This document shows, in pieces, positions 22,126-34,208 of a DNA stretch of 64,000 nucleotides. Made by a program: the position numbers and the translations under genes. This DNA comes from Lineus longissimus. Its lineage: Eukaryota; Nemertea; Pilidiophora; Heteronemertea; Lineidae. A model generated the notes under the pieces. The model had not been told where the DNA came from. It worked only from the letters and a program-made list of their open reading frames with translations, and searched no databases. Location: positions 15,517,501-15,581,500 of the forward strand of contig NC_088308.1 in assembly GCF_910592395.1 (NCBI RefSeq). Reading direction: 5' to 3'. Each line of letters begins with the position of its first letter. Position 1 is the first letter of the stretch.

Positions 22126-23486
22126 CAAATAGTAATAATGTCTCTATTACTTAAACTAAAAAGTTTCTCGCAATTACAAAGGATTTGCATAAAATTACAA
22201 GAATAGAAATATACATTCATTACCTTTGAATTTGATGATAATTTTAACTCTTTGATGCCGTGGCTTGATTTTTGTTGCGGTCGTATGCAGGAAAAAAAGC
22301 ATTTTTCAACCAAAATATTTGAATGTTGCTCTAACGTGCTAATATCATAAATCATCTAGAAGCTCTTGGTGTCTTCTTCAATTCACTGCATAGCTATCTT
22401 AGATATATAAAGTAGCAAAAAGTTGCCTACAACCTATTTGGCAAACGTAGGATACATGCTAAAATCGATAGAGCTGTGCGAATAATGTATAGTTAAAGTG
22501 TGATTGACATCTTTTAGGATGGTTTTGCCTACATAGCTCAAGAAACGACACCCTTTCAAGGACTGAGATTTGCTCCCATTGGTAAGGAGATTGCGCGATT
22601 CCGTCAACCCACCCGATGAATTTGCCCAAGTCTCCTTAGAGGATAAAACGTCAGATCTCTCACTTGATGGGGTCAGCCAAATAGTCAAGGATTTGACGAG
22701 CACATCTGAGGAGGAGATTCTTGATTTAGCAGCAAGGGAACCTAATGGCTCTATCCTTTGGCTTCTCCTGCACTTAGCCATCACTTAAGCAAATGAGATC
22801 AGCCATCCTAGATGGTCAAGAGTTAGTAGTAAGTTTTCTTGACAAGTCTGCATGGTGTTGAATTGTAAAAGCTCGCCATCAGCAACAGAATAGTTATCAG
22901 TAACATTCAGTAAGATTCCAGTGTAATCGTATGTACAAAGAGGTAGACGTTAAGTTAGATAATCGTGGTGAGAGAATTAAATGGACATATGGTATTTATA
23001 TAAGTCGGATGTTACATTTTTAGGAACCACAGGCATCTGGTAGTGCGAATCTTCGGCCACCAAAGTAAAAGGCACAGATATGTACTGAAGATGTTGCTAA
23101 GGTCAACCTCAACCTGGCATAGAAGGAAGTCAGGGAGATGAAGGACCAGGTGAGGTCATTAGCATGTCAGGTTGACCCCAGCGAATTGCTTATTCTGTTA
23201 TATTACGACAAGCTTTCTAGAACAGCTACCTCCACTGGACATGAAGATGAAACTGTTTTTCAAGAACTCTCATTGCAGGCGACTAAGCTTCAGGGTAAAT
23301 TAGATTTCTCCCAGTTTGTGTTAACAGTGTTAGGTGGCGGTATAGCGGATGTGGTAGCCAATGCCATTAATAAGTGTATGAAGGTGTCAAAGAAGAATAT
23401 AAAGAAAGCAAGGCTTCAGATGGAGTCAGATGGTGATGAAGCCTGAAGGTGAAAATGTTAGGGTTAAGCAAAAGAGGCAGCCATCG
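22126..23486. other. Intron sequence with unassigned ORFs
   Basis: Open frames at 22570-22788 and 23138-23446 (the latter with CQVDPSELLILLYYDKLS and LDFSQFVLTVLGGGIADV) have no family I recognise. They may be remnants of an ORF upstream of the RT relic at 23487, but nothing in the sequence shows this. Confidence 0.35.
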
Positions 23487-24340
23487 CTATAGATGAATCT
23501 TTACCCTAAGGGACAACCAAATGCAAATATGATGCCGACATCTCGGGTTTTCATGCTGCTCTACCCCGATCAGTGTCGAGTGTGGGGTGCCCCAGGGTTC
23601 GGTCCTGGGACAACTCTTGTTCACCCTTTACACAAACCCCCTCAGTGCCGTACTGACTCCTCACTGTGGTTTCCATTTCTATGCTGACGGTGCGCAGTGC
23701 TACTTGGTTTTTGACATGAGCCAGCTTGGTGCAGTGACATTATCCATGGGTGACTGCATTTCGAAGGTCAGTGCATGGTTGTTAGAGAATAGGCTGCTGT
23801 GTAACAATGAGAAAACTGAGTTCATCGTTATCAGATCCCCATACATCATACATGAAAGATGTGCCTAGCACCTCAGGTATCAAAGTGGTTGATTGTGTTG
23901 TGGATCCCGCAGACTCAGCAAGGAACCTGGGGGTAATTTTCGACAAGTACCTTAACTTCAGGCAATATATAATTCAAACATTGTTCGAAATGCGAATCTT
24001 GGGATCCATAACATCAGTCGAATCAGGAGATACCTATCAAAATCTTCTGCCAGGCAGTATACACAGCTCCTAATAACATCTCGCCTGGATTTCTGCAACT
24101 CTCTGTTAATAGGCCTACCAGCCAATTCCATCTCAAAATTGCAGAGAGTGCAGAACTCTGCATCCCGACTCGTTACAAGGAGCAGAAAGTCAGAGCATAT
24201 CACCCCAATTCTTCGGGATCTGCACTGGCTTCCTGTCTCACAACGCATTGAGTTTAAGGTGCAAGTGCTGACCTTTAAGGCCATACACGGACTGGCACCT
24301 GTTTACCTGAAGAATCTCATCAGTGTGAAGGAACCTCCTG
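23487..24340 (+). pseudogene. LINE reverse transcriptase relic (L2/CR1-like)
   Basis: Pieces in shifting frames. GVPQGSVLG-type motif B reads as MPQGSVLGQLLFTLYTNPL, and motif C reads FYADGAQCYL with Gly where the second Asp should be. KVSAWLLENRLLCNNEKTEF, ARNLGVIFDKYLNF, LQRVQNSASRLVTRSRK and ITPILRDLHWLPVSQRIEFK follow, ending at APVYLKNLI. This is the RT and thumb of an L2/CR1-like LINE, a different family from the element at 575. It is truncated at both ends, with several frameshifts. Confidence 0.85.
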
Positions 24341-24587
24341 AAGGTGTCCTGGGGTGTCCTTCTTTAACGCGGAATCGGCCGAAATTGGACGAAAACGTGA
24401 TAAGAAAACTCGGGACAGTGGCAACAGTGTGCCGAGGAAGAAGTACTGGTGATAGATATAAATAGATTATTTCTTCCTCGGGTGTGTCCGAATGGAGTAC
24501 ACATGCAAAAGTCTGACCTGGGTAGAGTATGAATGACATAAAATTTGTCTCATGTATTGAAGTAACTTTGTGTAAAAAGTGCCGCCT

Positions 24588-26125
24588 CCCTCACCGAACG
24601 GCAGTGCACTGAAAATGACTGCATCACACTGCTTTTGACTGAAACCCCCACTGCATATGACTGTCATTTTTTCTTAATGTTTATAAAACCACTGATTTTG
24701 ACGGAAAGACCACTGCAATGCACTGCCACTTGCATATCATTATGAACGACATATTTCAAAAACACTGCCTATGACTGAAAGACCACTGATTTCCACTTCT
24801 CCAACTCTGATCGAAACCCGTGGCATTTTCAACATGACTGAAAACCACTGCTTTATGACTGTTGAGATTAAGACTTGATGGCAGTGTAAAGCAGTGGTAA
24901 TTGCAGTCAAATTCAGTGTTAAATATCACCCATAATGCAAACTGAGACAGGATCGCTAGTAAGTTTGAATTTGATAGTCAAACATTCAAGAAATCATGGT
25001 AGCTCTTCATATTTCTCGATATTTACCCGAATTTCAATACGAGCAGAGGGGAGTTTCAGTCAGTTTGAATTGGAACACATAAGGAGCCAAATGAATGCAA
25101 AGAGGGTAATCTGGACAGACACTGAAGTTGTATTTTCAGCAAATCGAGAAGGCTGTAGGTGTTGTAATGTATGCACACACTGCAAGATAGCTGCATGGGA
25201 GCTGCAGTCAACAGTTGATGTTGTGGGCATCAATACAAATCAATCAGTCTGTTAGATCATTATTCTACAGGCCACGTGCAGTTACTTTATTTGGACGTCA
25301 ATTTGATCTAGCTTCAATCCCTGACATCACTGACAGTAGCTAAGTGCCACGTGTGGTTTCAATTGTCTAGTAACCCCATCTGACCACTGTCATTATGACA
25401 AAGTTTGCAATGACGTAGGTCAAGGACGTGAATTTGTCATTTTTTTTACTGTGTCACTCATCATGCAATGGCGATGTCCTCTATTTGTGCACAACTTGCA
25501 GATGACGTCATCACTGCCATATTGGACGCAAACGCACCGTCTAAAATAGGACAGCAAAAGTAACAGTTGGCTAGAAGTTTTTGCTTTTTCGCACAATTTC
25601 TTTGGACTTTGGTTGTCATCAGTACAGGGGGGTCATGCCCCCAAACCTCTCTCGGCATCCGGCCGTGCCTGCATGCCATTGAATAAATTATTCATATTAA
25701 CACTGAAAGTGACTGCTCCCTCCAGGAGGTTTGGAAATGGCAGTCAAAATCAGCGGTGTTTCAGTGTGGATTCAGTGTGCTGCGAAATATTTAAATTAAC
25801 ACTGAACCCCACTGCCAGCCCTGTGCATGATGCATAGTGGGGAGTCATTTTCAGTGTCAAAAACAGTGGAAATCAGTCAGCCGAAATATTTAAATGAGCA
25901 CTGCTTTTGACTGCCTTACCACTGATTTTGACAGTCTTACCACTGCTTATATGACTCCCTAAACTCTATTTTTGATTGCTGTATAACTGTATGCTTTGGT
26001 AACCCGTGACTGAAAAACACTCCCTATGACTGCTTTCCATTGATTTCAACACTGTCATAAAAATGTAAGGTAACACTGCAACCTGACTGAATCCTGACTG
26101 ACATCACACTGCTTTTCGGTGAGGG
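24588..26125. mobile_element. 1.54-kb element with inverted ends and ACTG-rich arms
   Basis: Inverted ends CCCTCACCGAA / TTCGGTGAGGG extend imperfectly for ~25 bp (both continue with GCAGTG). Each arm of about 300-400 bp is packed with ACTG (or CAGT) at irregular 8-20-bp spacing, in the pattern GACTGAAA...CCACTGCTT. I count about 20 in the left arm. Such arrays are typical of subterminal transposase-binding repeats. No clear target duplication and no transposase. The 106-residue frame at 24935-25255 is unassigned. Confidence 0.65.
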
Positions 26126-26769
26126 CTGGGGCATTATATTTTTCTGGTTTTTAATCCATCAAAATAATTGTTTGTGGTGACCATCCATACTATTCATTAG
26201 ATTCATTGGTTTTTATTGACTGTGCTGAACAAATCTATCATATTTTCCTGGTGCATTTTAAAATATGGAGTGATTGAGTGTAAACATGTGTTTTTGTCTC
26301 ATGTTTTTATTTGACTTTGAGAAGTATTGGAACCAGACATTGCCTTCTCTTATAAAGCCTTCTTTAAAATAATACTATAGTGTTATGTGTTCTGTCGATG
26401 ACTTCGTGCACATGATTTATGTGCAATTTTCGCAAAATTGTGTTTTTATTTGACCAATCATGGGTCAATGTTAGTACATTACTCTAGTAAATATTAGTTC
26501 ATTACTCGGATCATTTCTACATTTCGTCACCCGATAATTAACTCGGTCCAACTGTACTGGATTTACATTGTCAGATAGACTTAAATTCTCGGGTGACGAT
26601 TCGTGTAGAACTGGAAGTGTAAATTTTTGCATAAAAAATGTGCTCTAAGACATTATATTGCACTTGTTTTTCAAATATTGTCAAATAACATTAGCGCTGA
26701 TGTAAAAAGTACATTTGATATTTATTTTTTTTACCTGAATGAAATGTTAAGTGTCATTCCTTTTTCTTT

Positions 26770-27290
26770 GCAGGCGAACCACTACTTGATCCAGTGGAAG
26801 GATTGACCCTGGTCGACATCATCATGGCAGCCCAAGGAGAATGTGACTAGGGATATTGTCGAGTCGTACGATAAACCAGATGTCACAAAGGAACGTGTTG
26901 AAGGTGCTGCAGTAAATTTGTTTGCGGCCCTGCAGAAAAATGTACGATGTGGTGGATCAGTTGTATCAATTGACATCAACTTTCCCCTGGATGTTTTTTG
27001 TCATTGCTTTGGAGGAACGGGCGAGCAGGCCAGGGTTCGAGGATATCGGAGTTTCACAAAAAACGACTTCGTTGAATTACCGGCGTTGCCCCGATGTTAG
27101 GATTATATCGTGGATAAGAATGGTGATGGGCAACCGCTTGTCTTCCAAGTGCTTCTAAAACCCTCCTTGACCTTCACACGTCAGAATTACGAACTTGACT
27201 CTGATAATAATCTGAAACCTGTGGGCGAAGTAGTGCCAATTGAACGTGTTTTGGTTCGTGCTTGTGTTACTGGATTGAAGCTGAAATAAG
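26770..27290 (+). pseudogene. Unassigned coding-like relic
   Basis: After a TTTTTCTTTGCAG acceptor-like site, frames read EPLLDPVEGLTLVDIIMAAQ, then (shifted) RDIVESYDKPDVTKERVEGA and AVNLFAALQK, then GDGQPLVFQVLLKPSLTFTR. Stops and shifts break the series. It might be an upstream ORF of the relic at 27644-30160, but this is only proximity. Confidence 0.35.
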
Positions 27291-27643
27291 GACTCTGACA
27301 TTCATTGTGCATATGTATTCTCTGGTTGGATTCATAGAGTGCAGAACCCTGTCTTGTTGTGTCTGTATTGTATTATGAACAAAACTTATGTGCTTGTAGT
27401 AGGTTAAGTGTAAATATATTTTCAAGCTTGATTTGTTTTGGTGCAGTACAGTTCCATACATCCAGTTTTTTTTCATTGTGCAGCAGACTAGCTTTCTCCA
27501 ATATTTCTAGTCCCTTCCTACTGCATATGTACTGAATTATTCATATCGGTGATTCTATTCTGAACAGCTTCACATGTTTGTTGCAAGTAGCCAACCATTC
27601 TGTATAAAGTTGTACCATGTACATTCTGTTATAAGTTTCCACC

Positions 27644-30160
27644 ATGAGCTTAAGAAAACCAATTCAACTTCAGTTTGGGCCATGCAAGTCCTTTCCTCAC
27701 CTTGGGAAGACGGTTTTGTTTCATGTCAACATTCCACTTTCTCTATGCATTGAATGGGTAGATGAACTTGAGTCAAACAAAGAAAATTTAAACTTGCAGT
27801 CTCAAGTACGCTCTGACAAACATGACAAATTCTATAGTGAAAAGATAAATGCATTTTTATCTCAAAATAATCTAGCTTTGGACCCAGAGTCAAAACGTGT
27901 TGTTGAAAGGTTAATTCGAGAGTGTCCGTCAAAGCGTAGGTTATGCAAAAAGAAAAGAGGTAATCAGCTGGATGCGTTGTTGACGAAAAACCTGACAATA
28001 AATTTTTTGCAGTCTGATTTGATAAACCCTACCGTCATCCAGACTCATAATCATGACCTTCTGATAAATAATGTTGAACTTGCTTCGCAGTTGTCAGTGG
28101 CTGCAGAAACAGTAAATACTAACAAGGTTGAAATTCAAAGTCTGAGAAGAGAGTTGTCCGCATTGAGTCGAAAATGTTTTCAACAAGAGACCAAGATTGA
28201 TGATCAGAATTTTGAAATTGAAAGCTTGCGAAAAACTAATGCAGAGCAAGCTGATCATGTGCAAAGATAATTGGAGTAAATAAAGATATCAAATCCACCC
28301 CAAAAGCTGGTTTTGCTGGGGTTGGTCGGTCCTACCAGAGGAAAATCCTTAAACAGTTGCGATCAAGAGCCGAGTGAGGTTTGTGGTTCATGCAGCATTA
28401 TGGTCTAGAAGTTGAAAGTATAACAGTTCGAGATGCAAACAATGATAGCCATAACATTGTGAGCGATAAGGTTGATTTGTCCGATGAAGAGAATGTAAAA
28501 CTGAAGAAAGAGTTTCATTTGCTGGATCGATTTATTGTATGAGACGCATTCTATCATGAGTTGACACTAATTTCGAATGACCTGCCCCGCACATATCTGA
28601 TAAAACAGTTGCGTTCTGATATGAATGTGTTGAGCCATATTCAAAGAACCCCTAGCAAACGAAAAGGTGCTCAAATACGTGTGGAGGATGAAATTGAGTT
28701 TGTAATCAAATCTATTCAAAACAAGGTCCCTGATTCAAAAAAGTTCACTGTCAAGTTCTGTGGTGATGGAACTAATGTTTCCCGAAGTTCTGGGATGTGT
28801 CTCATGAGTTTTTCTATCTGGCCAACTGAATCAAAAGGTCTTGATTCTGCTTGTCACCACACGGTTGCTGTAGTCAAGGGTCATGAGAGTTCTAATCTCT
28901 AAAGAACATCCTTTGCTAATGTTTTCATCAATGAATTCATTGTCGGCTGCCGGTTATATTGACATTAATGGTGAACAGACTGAACTTTGCATCGGTCTTG
29001 CTGGTGATTACAAGTTCCTTATTCTGGTTTTGGGGTTGTGTCAACCGCAAATTCAAACCATGCTTCTATATATTGCAAAATCAAAACAGAACTTCGTGGT
29101 GATGTAACAAATCCAAACAACTTCTACTGGCAGGATGAGATTGTTCGGTCTGTTCAAGAAATGAGGGCAAATTCTCTGTCAACTGGTGTACAGAATTTTT
29201 AAAAACGGTTGTAAATATCCTCCATTGGTGCAAACCCCCCTGATAAAATGTGTTATAGATGAATTGCATCTGATGCTCAGAGTAACTGACCGACTGATTG
29301 CCAACCTAATTTCTGATGCTAGTGACTTAGATGACAAGGAGAAATGGTGTGTGCCCAAAGGCAGGCTATTGCCACATTGATGAGTTGGTGAAATGTTTTT
29401 CAAAGTGTGGGTCTCCTTCAAGGTTTGGAAAATCAAAGACAGCACAGGGAAAAGTGGTGGGCATGATTTCACAAGTTTGGTTGGGGGGAGAGAAAGAAGC
29501 TGTTGAAACACCTTACGCAGCATCTGGTCATGCACTACATCCGGAAAGTTTGCCGGACGTTATTGAAGTCCAGGACAAATTCAGTACCTTGTATTCTCTC
29601 GTGATCACAGATTATGATAGCGTTGATGATGTGGAGTCTGCAAATATGGGTGAACCGGCCATGGAGTGGATACACTCCTTTCTGAAAGTTGCTGAGCGAC
29701 AGCGGAGGGGTTACAAAGCCACGAATATTACACGATACATGCATTGCTTAATTTACCATGTGCCTCGGCTTTCAAGTATTCATCTTGTGATAAAGAAATT
29801 CTCTGGGCTGGGTAAAAAAAGTTAACAACAATGCAAAGTCGGTTCATTTACAACATTCATACAAAGCTGATGCATGTGCAAGCATCCTGAAAGGTACTTA
29901 TGAGACAGTTACAACTGAAAGATGTGGGTCGGGAGAATAGGGTTTATGTGAAAAGAAAGCTTGAGCATTGGGAAAAAGAAATCTATGAAAAGCGTGCGAG
30001 GGTTGAACCTGATATACCAGTGGTCGACCCAAATGAACTAAATGTTGATGATATGACTGTAGAGGAAATGAAAGCAAAACTGGTTTCACTTGGAGTCAAG
30101 AATAGATACAAACAAGTGCAACGCAAGGCGTGGCATATGCCCCCGCGAGCACATTGAGTT
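27644..30160 (+). pseudogene. Decayed gene of a widespread invertebrate ORF family (GDGT / DELHL motifs)
   Basis: A first open part (27644-28270, 208 residues) with basic SKRRLCKKKRGNQL is followed by a predicted coiled coil (heptads over NKVEIQSLRRELSALSRK). After two in-frame stops comes DAFYHELTLISNDLPRTYLI, then KFCGDGTNVSRSS, AGDYKFLILVLGL, DELHLMLRVTDRLIANLI, ITRYMHCLIYHVPRL, and a C-terminal SAP-like EEMKAKLVSLGVK. I recall proteins with this motif order as unnamed, multi-copy predictions in cnidarians and molluscs, often near repeats. A DDE-type transposase origin is possible but unproven. At least five breaks, so not functional as it stands. Confidence 0.6.
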
Positions 30161-30239
30161 GTTGTATTATGAAAGTGAAGTGTTTTTCAGACAACCCCGG
30201 GCAGCTGGTGTCATAGCTGACTGGGTTTAGTTGACATCA

Positions 30240-30471
30240 CGAAAATGTTATTGGTCAGTAATGCTCGCTGTACACATTATCTTTTTCTACCCACATAAAA
30301 AGTTACATGGTTATTACTCCAAGTGTTCTCGTTAAAATGAGCGGAAACGAAAAGTTTACAGACGGCTAATGGATGCACAGAGGCACGGACGGGACAAACG
30401 GGATGAACGGACATCAGTAAAACATAATGCTTCCGCAATGCATTATGAATTGGCGGGGGGGCATAAAAATG
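30240..30471 (+). repeat. Family D repeat, 3' end with hairpin
   Basis: TTACAGACGGCTAATGGATG, a GACGGGA/GAACGGA stretch, then a stem-loop (ATGCTTCCGCAATG ... ATTGGCGGGGGGGCAT) and AAAAATG. Homologous to 32740-32878. The 5' limit is unclear. Confidence 0.6.
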
Positions 30472-32878
30472 AATTTGATCAGAAAAATGGTTCTCCTCGC
30501 AATTGACGGAAACCGATTTCAAGCACACCCCATGGTGGCCATATTGACGATCAGAACAAGCCAGTTTTCGAAAGCAACCTTCTTCCAGTCACCCCCAATG
30601 CAAATGCCAACAAGAGGCCCAAGGGCCTGGCGCTCAGCTGAGTTAATATCATTAATATCTTCCCGGTGTTTAGTTCATTATGCATGAAAATGGCATGCTC
30701 CATGGTGTTTGATATCCTTTTGCGTTCACTACGGTACCAATGTTTTTGGTTGACATAATTATGCCACTGTTCATTCCTCAATCCTGACCATAATTCGGGT
30801 GAAATCATCGTATGAAAATATTTATCGAAACATGAAGTTTATGCCATGAATGAGGATACTCATTGTCATAGCCTCGTTTACAAGTACGAAGTATTTTCCC
30901 GCGAATATTCAAAACTGCTTGGCTCCTTGCCAGTTAAATAACATGTGACTATACACAAAATAGAAAACTTTGATGGAAATTGTAAATCATTTTTTTATCT
31001 ATCAGGGGAAACAAGCTGATGATGATCAAATAAATCATTCATGAGAAATCGTTTTGTTGCTGAAGCTTGCATGACGAAGTTAATGCTGAACATTTTCTTG
31101 TGCTCTACTGCGCCACCGTAGTTTTCTATTTAGACCAGCGATGACGTCATTTCTGGTGATTCCCTACGTTGTCCAATGAGCGCTTTTTAAAATGTGCCAT
31201 TTGGTATTGTACAGTGTATGCAATGTATTTTTTCAGCGCTGCCAGTTGCCGAAGACAATGCCGTAGCTCCCTCAATTTCCAATCAATTTTTTATGGGAGT
31301 GACATTATTGTATTGCTTAGAATGTCTACTTTTTACTCATGAAAGAATCGTAGAACTAAAACATAATAGGCGAACAGAATCATGCTGATTCACTGCACAT
31401 ACTGTGGGAATTCTCCACTTCAAAATACATCGGCGATGTCATCGCGAACAGAGCATGCACTTCCGATATCGTTTTCACAGAAATGTCGCCAAATATTCAA
31501 GAACTAATTTCTGAATTTAGTCCCTAAAGACCTTATGACTACCACTGAAACGAACTAGTGATAATATCGCCTACCAGACTACTTTTTAAGCAGAAAATTG
31601 GGTACTTGAGTGTCATTGAGCTCCAAGATTATTGCACATAGCGTAAACAACATGCCGCCATTTTGTCTCTGCTTCGGTATTTCGTACGCCGCTTATAATG
31701 CACCTTCTCAATTAAAACCAACATAATAAGGCCTTACATCGTTGATTGAATAGGAACACCACACAAAACACAATAAAGTGGGGGTACAATCGATTACGAA
31801 GCTGAAGTGAACAGTGATTTATTCCTGGAGCTACTGCTTTTGTTGTGTAGCTGCCATGTTTTGAGAACTGGCAAATAGGAGACTTCATTGATGGCTGACG
31901 TCATCGGGCGGGAATTTGAATCGGCAGAAATAATTAAAAGGCAGGTAGCGCCCTCTCCTGTTAAAATTTTGAACTTTTTCTCAATAAAATAGATTTTCAA
32001 GAATTTTATCTTAATATTAGAGCATATTTCGACTAATTCTGCTGCTCCTAGGCCGATATAGGCCAGTTTCCTTCATGCACTCTCGCTCGCAGGAAGTAGG
32101 TCGAATGGCGACAAATTTTGTTTTGAAAGTAGAGTTTGACCAGAAGTATCCAAAAATGCAAAATTGAAGTCTCTAGGTCTTACGGTTACAAAATGTGCAC
32201 CATGGGTTTAACGGACGGATGGATGGATGGATGGATGGATGGACAGACGGACGCCACTGAACAACTTATTTGACAAGCTCGGCTGACTTAGTCAGCTGAG
32301 CTAAAAATAAATCTAATCGGACGAACGGTTCTCCACGAAATTGACAGAAACTGATTTCAAGCACGCAGCCCTGTTGGCCATATTGACAATCGGAACGAGC
32401 CTGTTTTCGAAAGGAACCTTCCTCTAATCACCCCGAACGTTCATACCAAAAATGAATTTGATCAGACGAACGGTTCTTGAAATTGATGGAAACCGATTTC
32501 AAGCACGCCGCCCTGGTGGCCATATTGACAATCTGGACAAGCCAGTTTTCGAAAGGAACCTTCCTCTAGTCACCCCCAACGTACATACAAAAAATGGGAC
32601 AAACGGACAAACAGTTCTCCTCAAAATTGACGGTAACCAACTTCAATTACGCCGCCCTGGAGGCCAAAATGAGAATCAGAACAAGCCTGTTTTCGAAAGG
32701 AACCTTCCTTTAGTAAAGGTCAACCCACAAAAAAAGTTTCGTGGTTATCGCTAAAAGCGTTGTCCTTAAAATGAGCGGAAACGAAAAATTTACAGACGCC
32801 TGACGCCTACACCTGACGCCTGATCGGTAAAACATAATGCCTCCGCAATGCTTTACGCATTGGTGGGGGCATAAAAAC
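30472..32878 (+). repeat. Family D tandem units (~130 bp) split by a family A element
   Basis: Units built on GACGGAAACCGATTTCAAGC, GGTGGCCATATTGAC and CGAAAGGAACCTTCC occur at 30472-30608, 32309-32445, 32450-32590 and 32592-32715. A D-type tail follows with a hairpin at 32837-32872 and AAAAAC. The family A element 30609-32307 interrupts the array. Open frames across the units (for example 32452-32754) are translations of the repeat, not genes. Confidence 0.7.
30609..32307 (+). mobile_element. Complete-looking family A element, 1.7 kb
   Basis: The 5' end ACAAGAGGCCCAAGGGCC with GCTCAGCTGA, and the 3' end with (GATG)n at 32215-32239, the hairpin AGCTCGGCTGAC-TTA-GTCAGCTGAGCT (32276-32302) and TAAAAAT. 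GCTCAGCTGA and TCAGCTGAGC are inverted partners. No protein-coding capacity. Inserted in family D repeats with no visible target duplication. The Helentron/HINE-like assignment is inference. Confidence 0.65.
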
Positions 32879-32989
32879 CTGAAAAAATCAGAGAACTGCT
32901 GAAGAAACATCTGATGTAAAGTTTTGTAAAATCATGTGCGATTTGATAGTAATACTAGTCTGCTTATTGTGCAGGTATCCGAGATTTTC

Positions 32990-33310
32990 ATTTCATGGTG
33001 CCCAAAATGTTCATGTAATGAAATGTTAAGTGCATAGTTTTTGCAACCAATCCTTCCATTGTGAAATTTTATAAATAGTGTATCATGTTGTGCAAGGTAT
33101 TAGCTGTACGGTGCTGTATATTTATTAATTAATTTGGTCAAGTTTTACAATTTTGCTGCAACCAGTCCTTCCATTGTGATGTGAATGTTAAATTCACAAC
33201 TTTATATTTTAAGATAGTGTAATTATGAGCTGTACTGGTGTTGTATATTCATGAATTAACTTGGTCAAGTTTCACATTTCTGCTGCAACCAATCCTTCCA
33301 CTCTCTACTT
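32990..33310 (+). repeat. Three ~120-bp tandem units (GCAACCAATCCTTCCA)
   Basis: Units start at about 33044, 33160 and 33283 with TGCTGCAACCARTCCTTCCA and share GAGCTGTAC and TTAATTTGGTCAAGTTTCAC. Diverged, AT-rich and non-coding. Confidence 0.7.
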
Positions 33311-34208
33311 ATTTTATTGAATCTGAGATAGCTGCATTTCAAAAACCTCAGGAAAACTGTGTGATTTACTATTTTCGCGCTTACAGAAAATTGCATTTCA
33401 TGTATCATATATTTATTTTGTATTTTGATTTAAATTGTGAAACAACCATTATACTCAGTCATTCTCACTTATGAATCGGGGCAAAGACATTTCAAAATTT
33501 TGCTTGTGATCACCATGTCATTGGTCTATTTCATTGTGTATGCAAAGAAACTATTTTGCCTAGTGCATAATAAAATTATATTTTTTGATAAACATTATGT
33601 TGTGTCCTTCACTTTGAACTGCAATTGACGTTTTGGATTCGTCATGAATCAGGAAACATACAGTGGGATGTCACAGTCCACGTGTCCTTTGAATGCTACT
33701 CAGTTCTGCCAGAAAGATGCCCCTCTATTAGGACACCCAAGTCCCCAACACTGCCCATAAGTCGGCTGCTGTGCCTTCAATTTGTCCCAGGTATATAGAG
33801 AAGACAATGCTACTGCCAGAAGGACACCCGAGTACAGCCCCAAACATTGTCCTTTCCCACTGCTGGCCTGAGCAAATGGAGCCTCCCTTCAGTGAGTGGG
33901 TTATGAGAAGGGTAACCATAGAATTGTTGCACTTCAACCACTACCGTATTAAATGGTCACATTTAACCATGACTTGAGCGGTGCAGACGAAGTGGTGACT
34001 ACCTACCCACCCCGACCAAAGGCAAGGCTGTCCTTGACTGTGCTAATTCATTTAAATTTCAATGGCTCCACAAAATGAAAATATTATTGTGGAATCTCCC
34101 CGGCAGAGCGATATTTTGACATCCCCAGCAGAGGACATTATAAATGTCTCCCCCCTCCCCCACCACCACCACCACCACCACACAACCCAAGTCCCAAGGG
34201 TATCCTAA
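33311..34208. other. Intron sequence, nothing recognised
   Basis: Nothing I can assign. A (CAC)n/(CCA)n tract lies at 34157-34182. Confidence 0.4.

Noticed and set aside
32452-32754. 100-residue frame with repeated FERNLPLV phrases
   Set aside because: It is a translation of the ~130-bp family D tandem units. The repeated peptide comes from the DNA repeat.
34157-34182. (CAC)n tract as a poly-His coding signal
   Set aside because: No open frame of useful length or start around it. It is a simple repeat.
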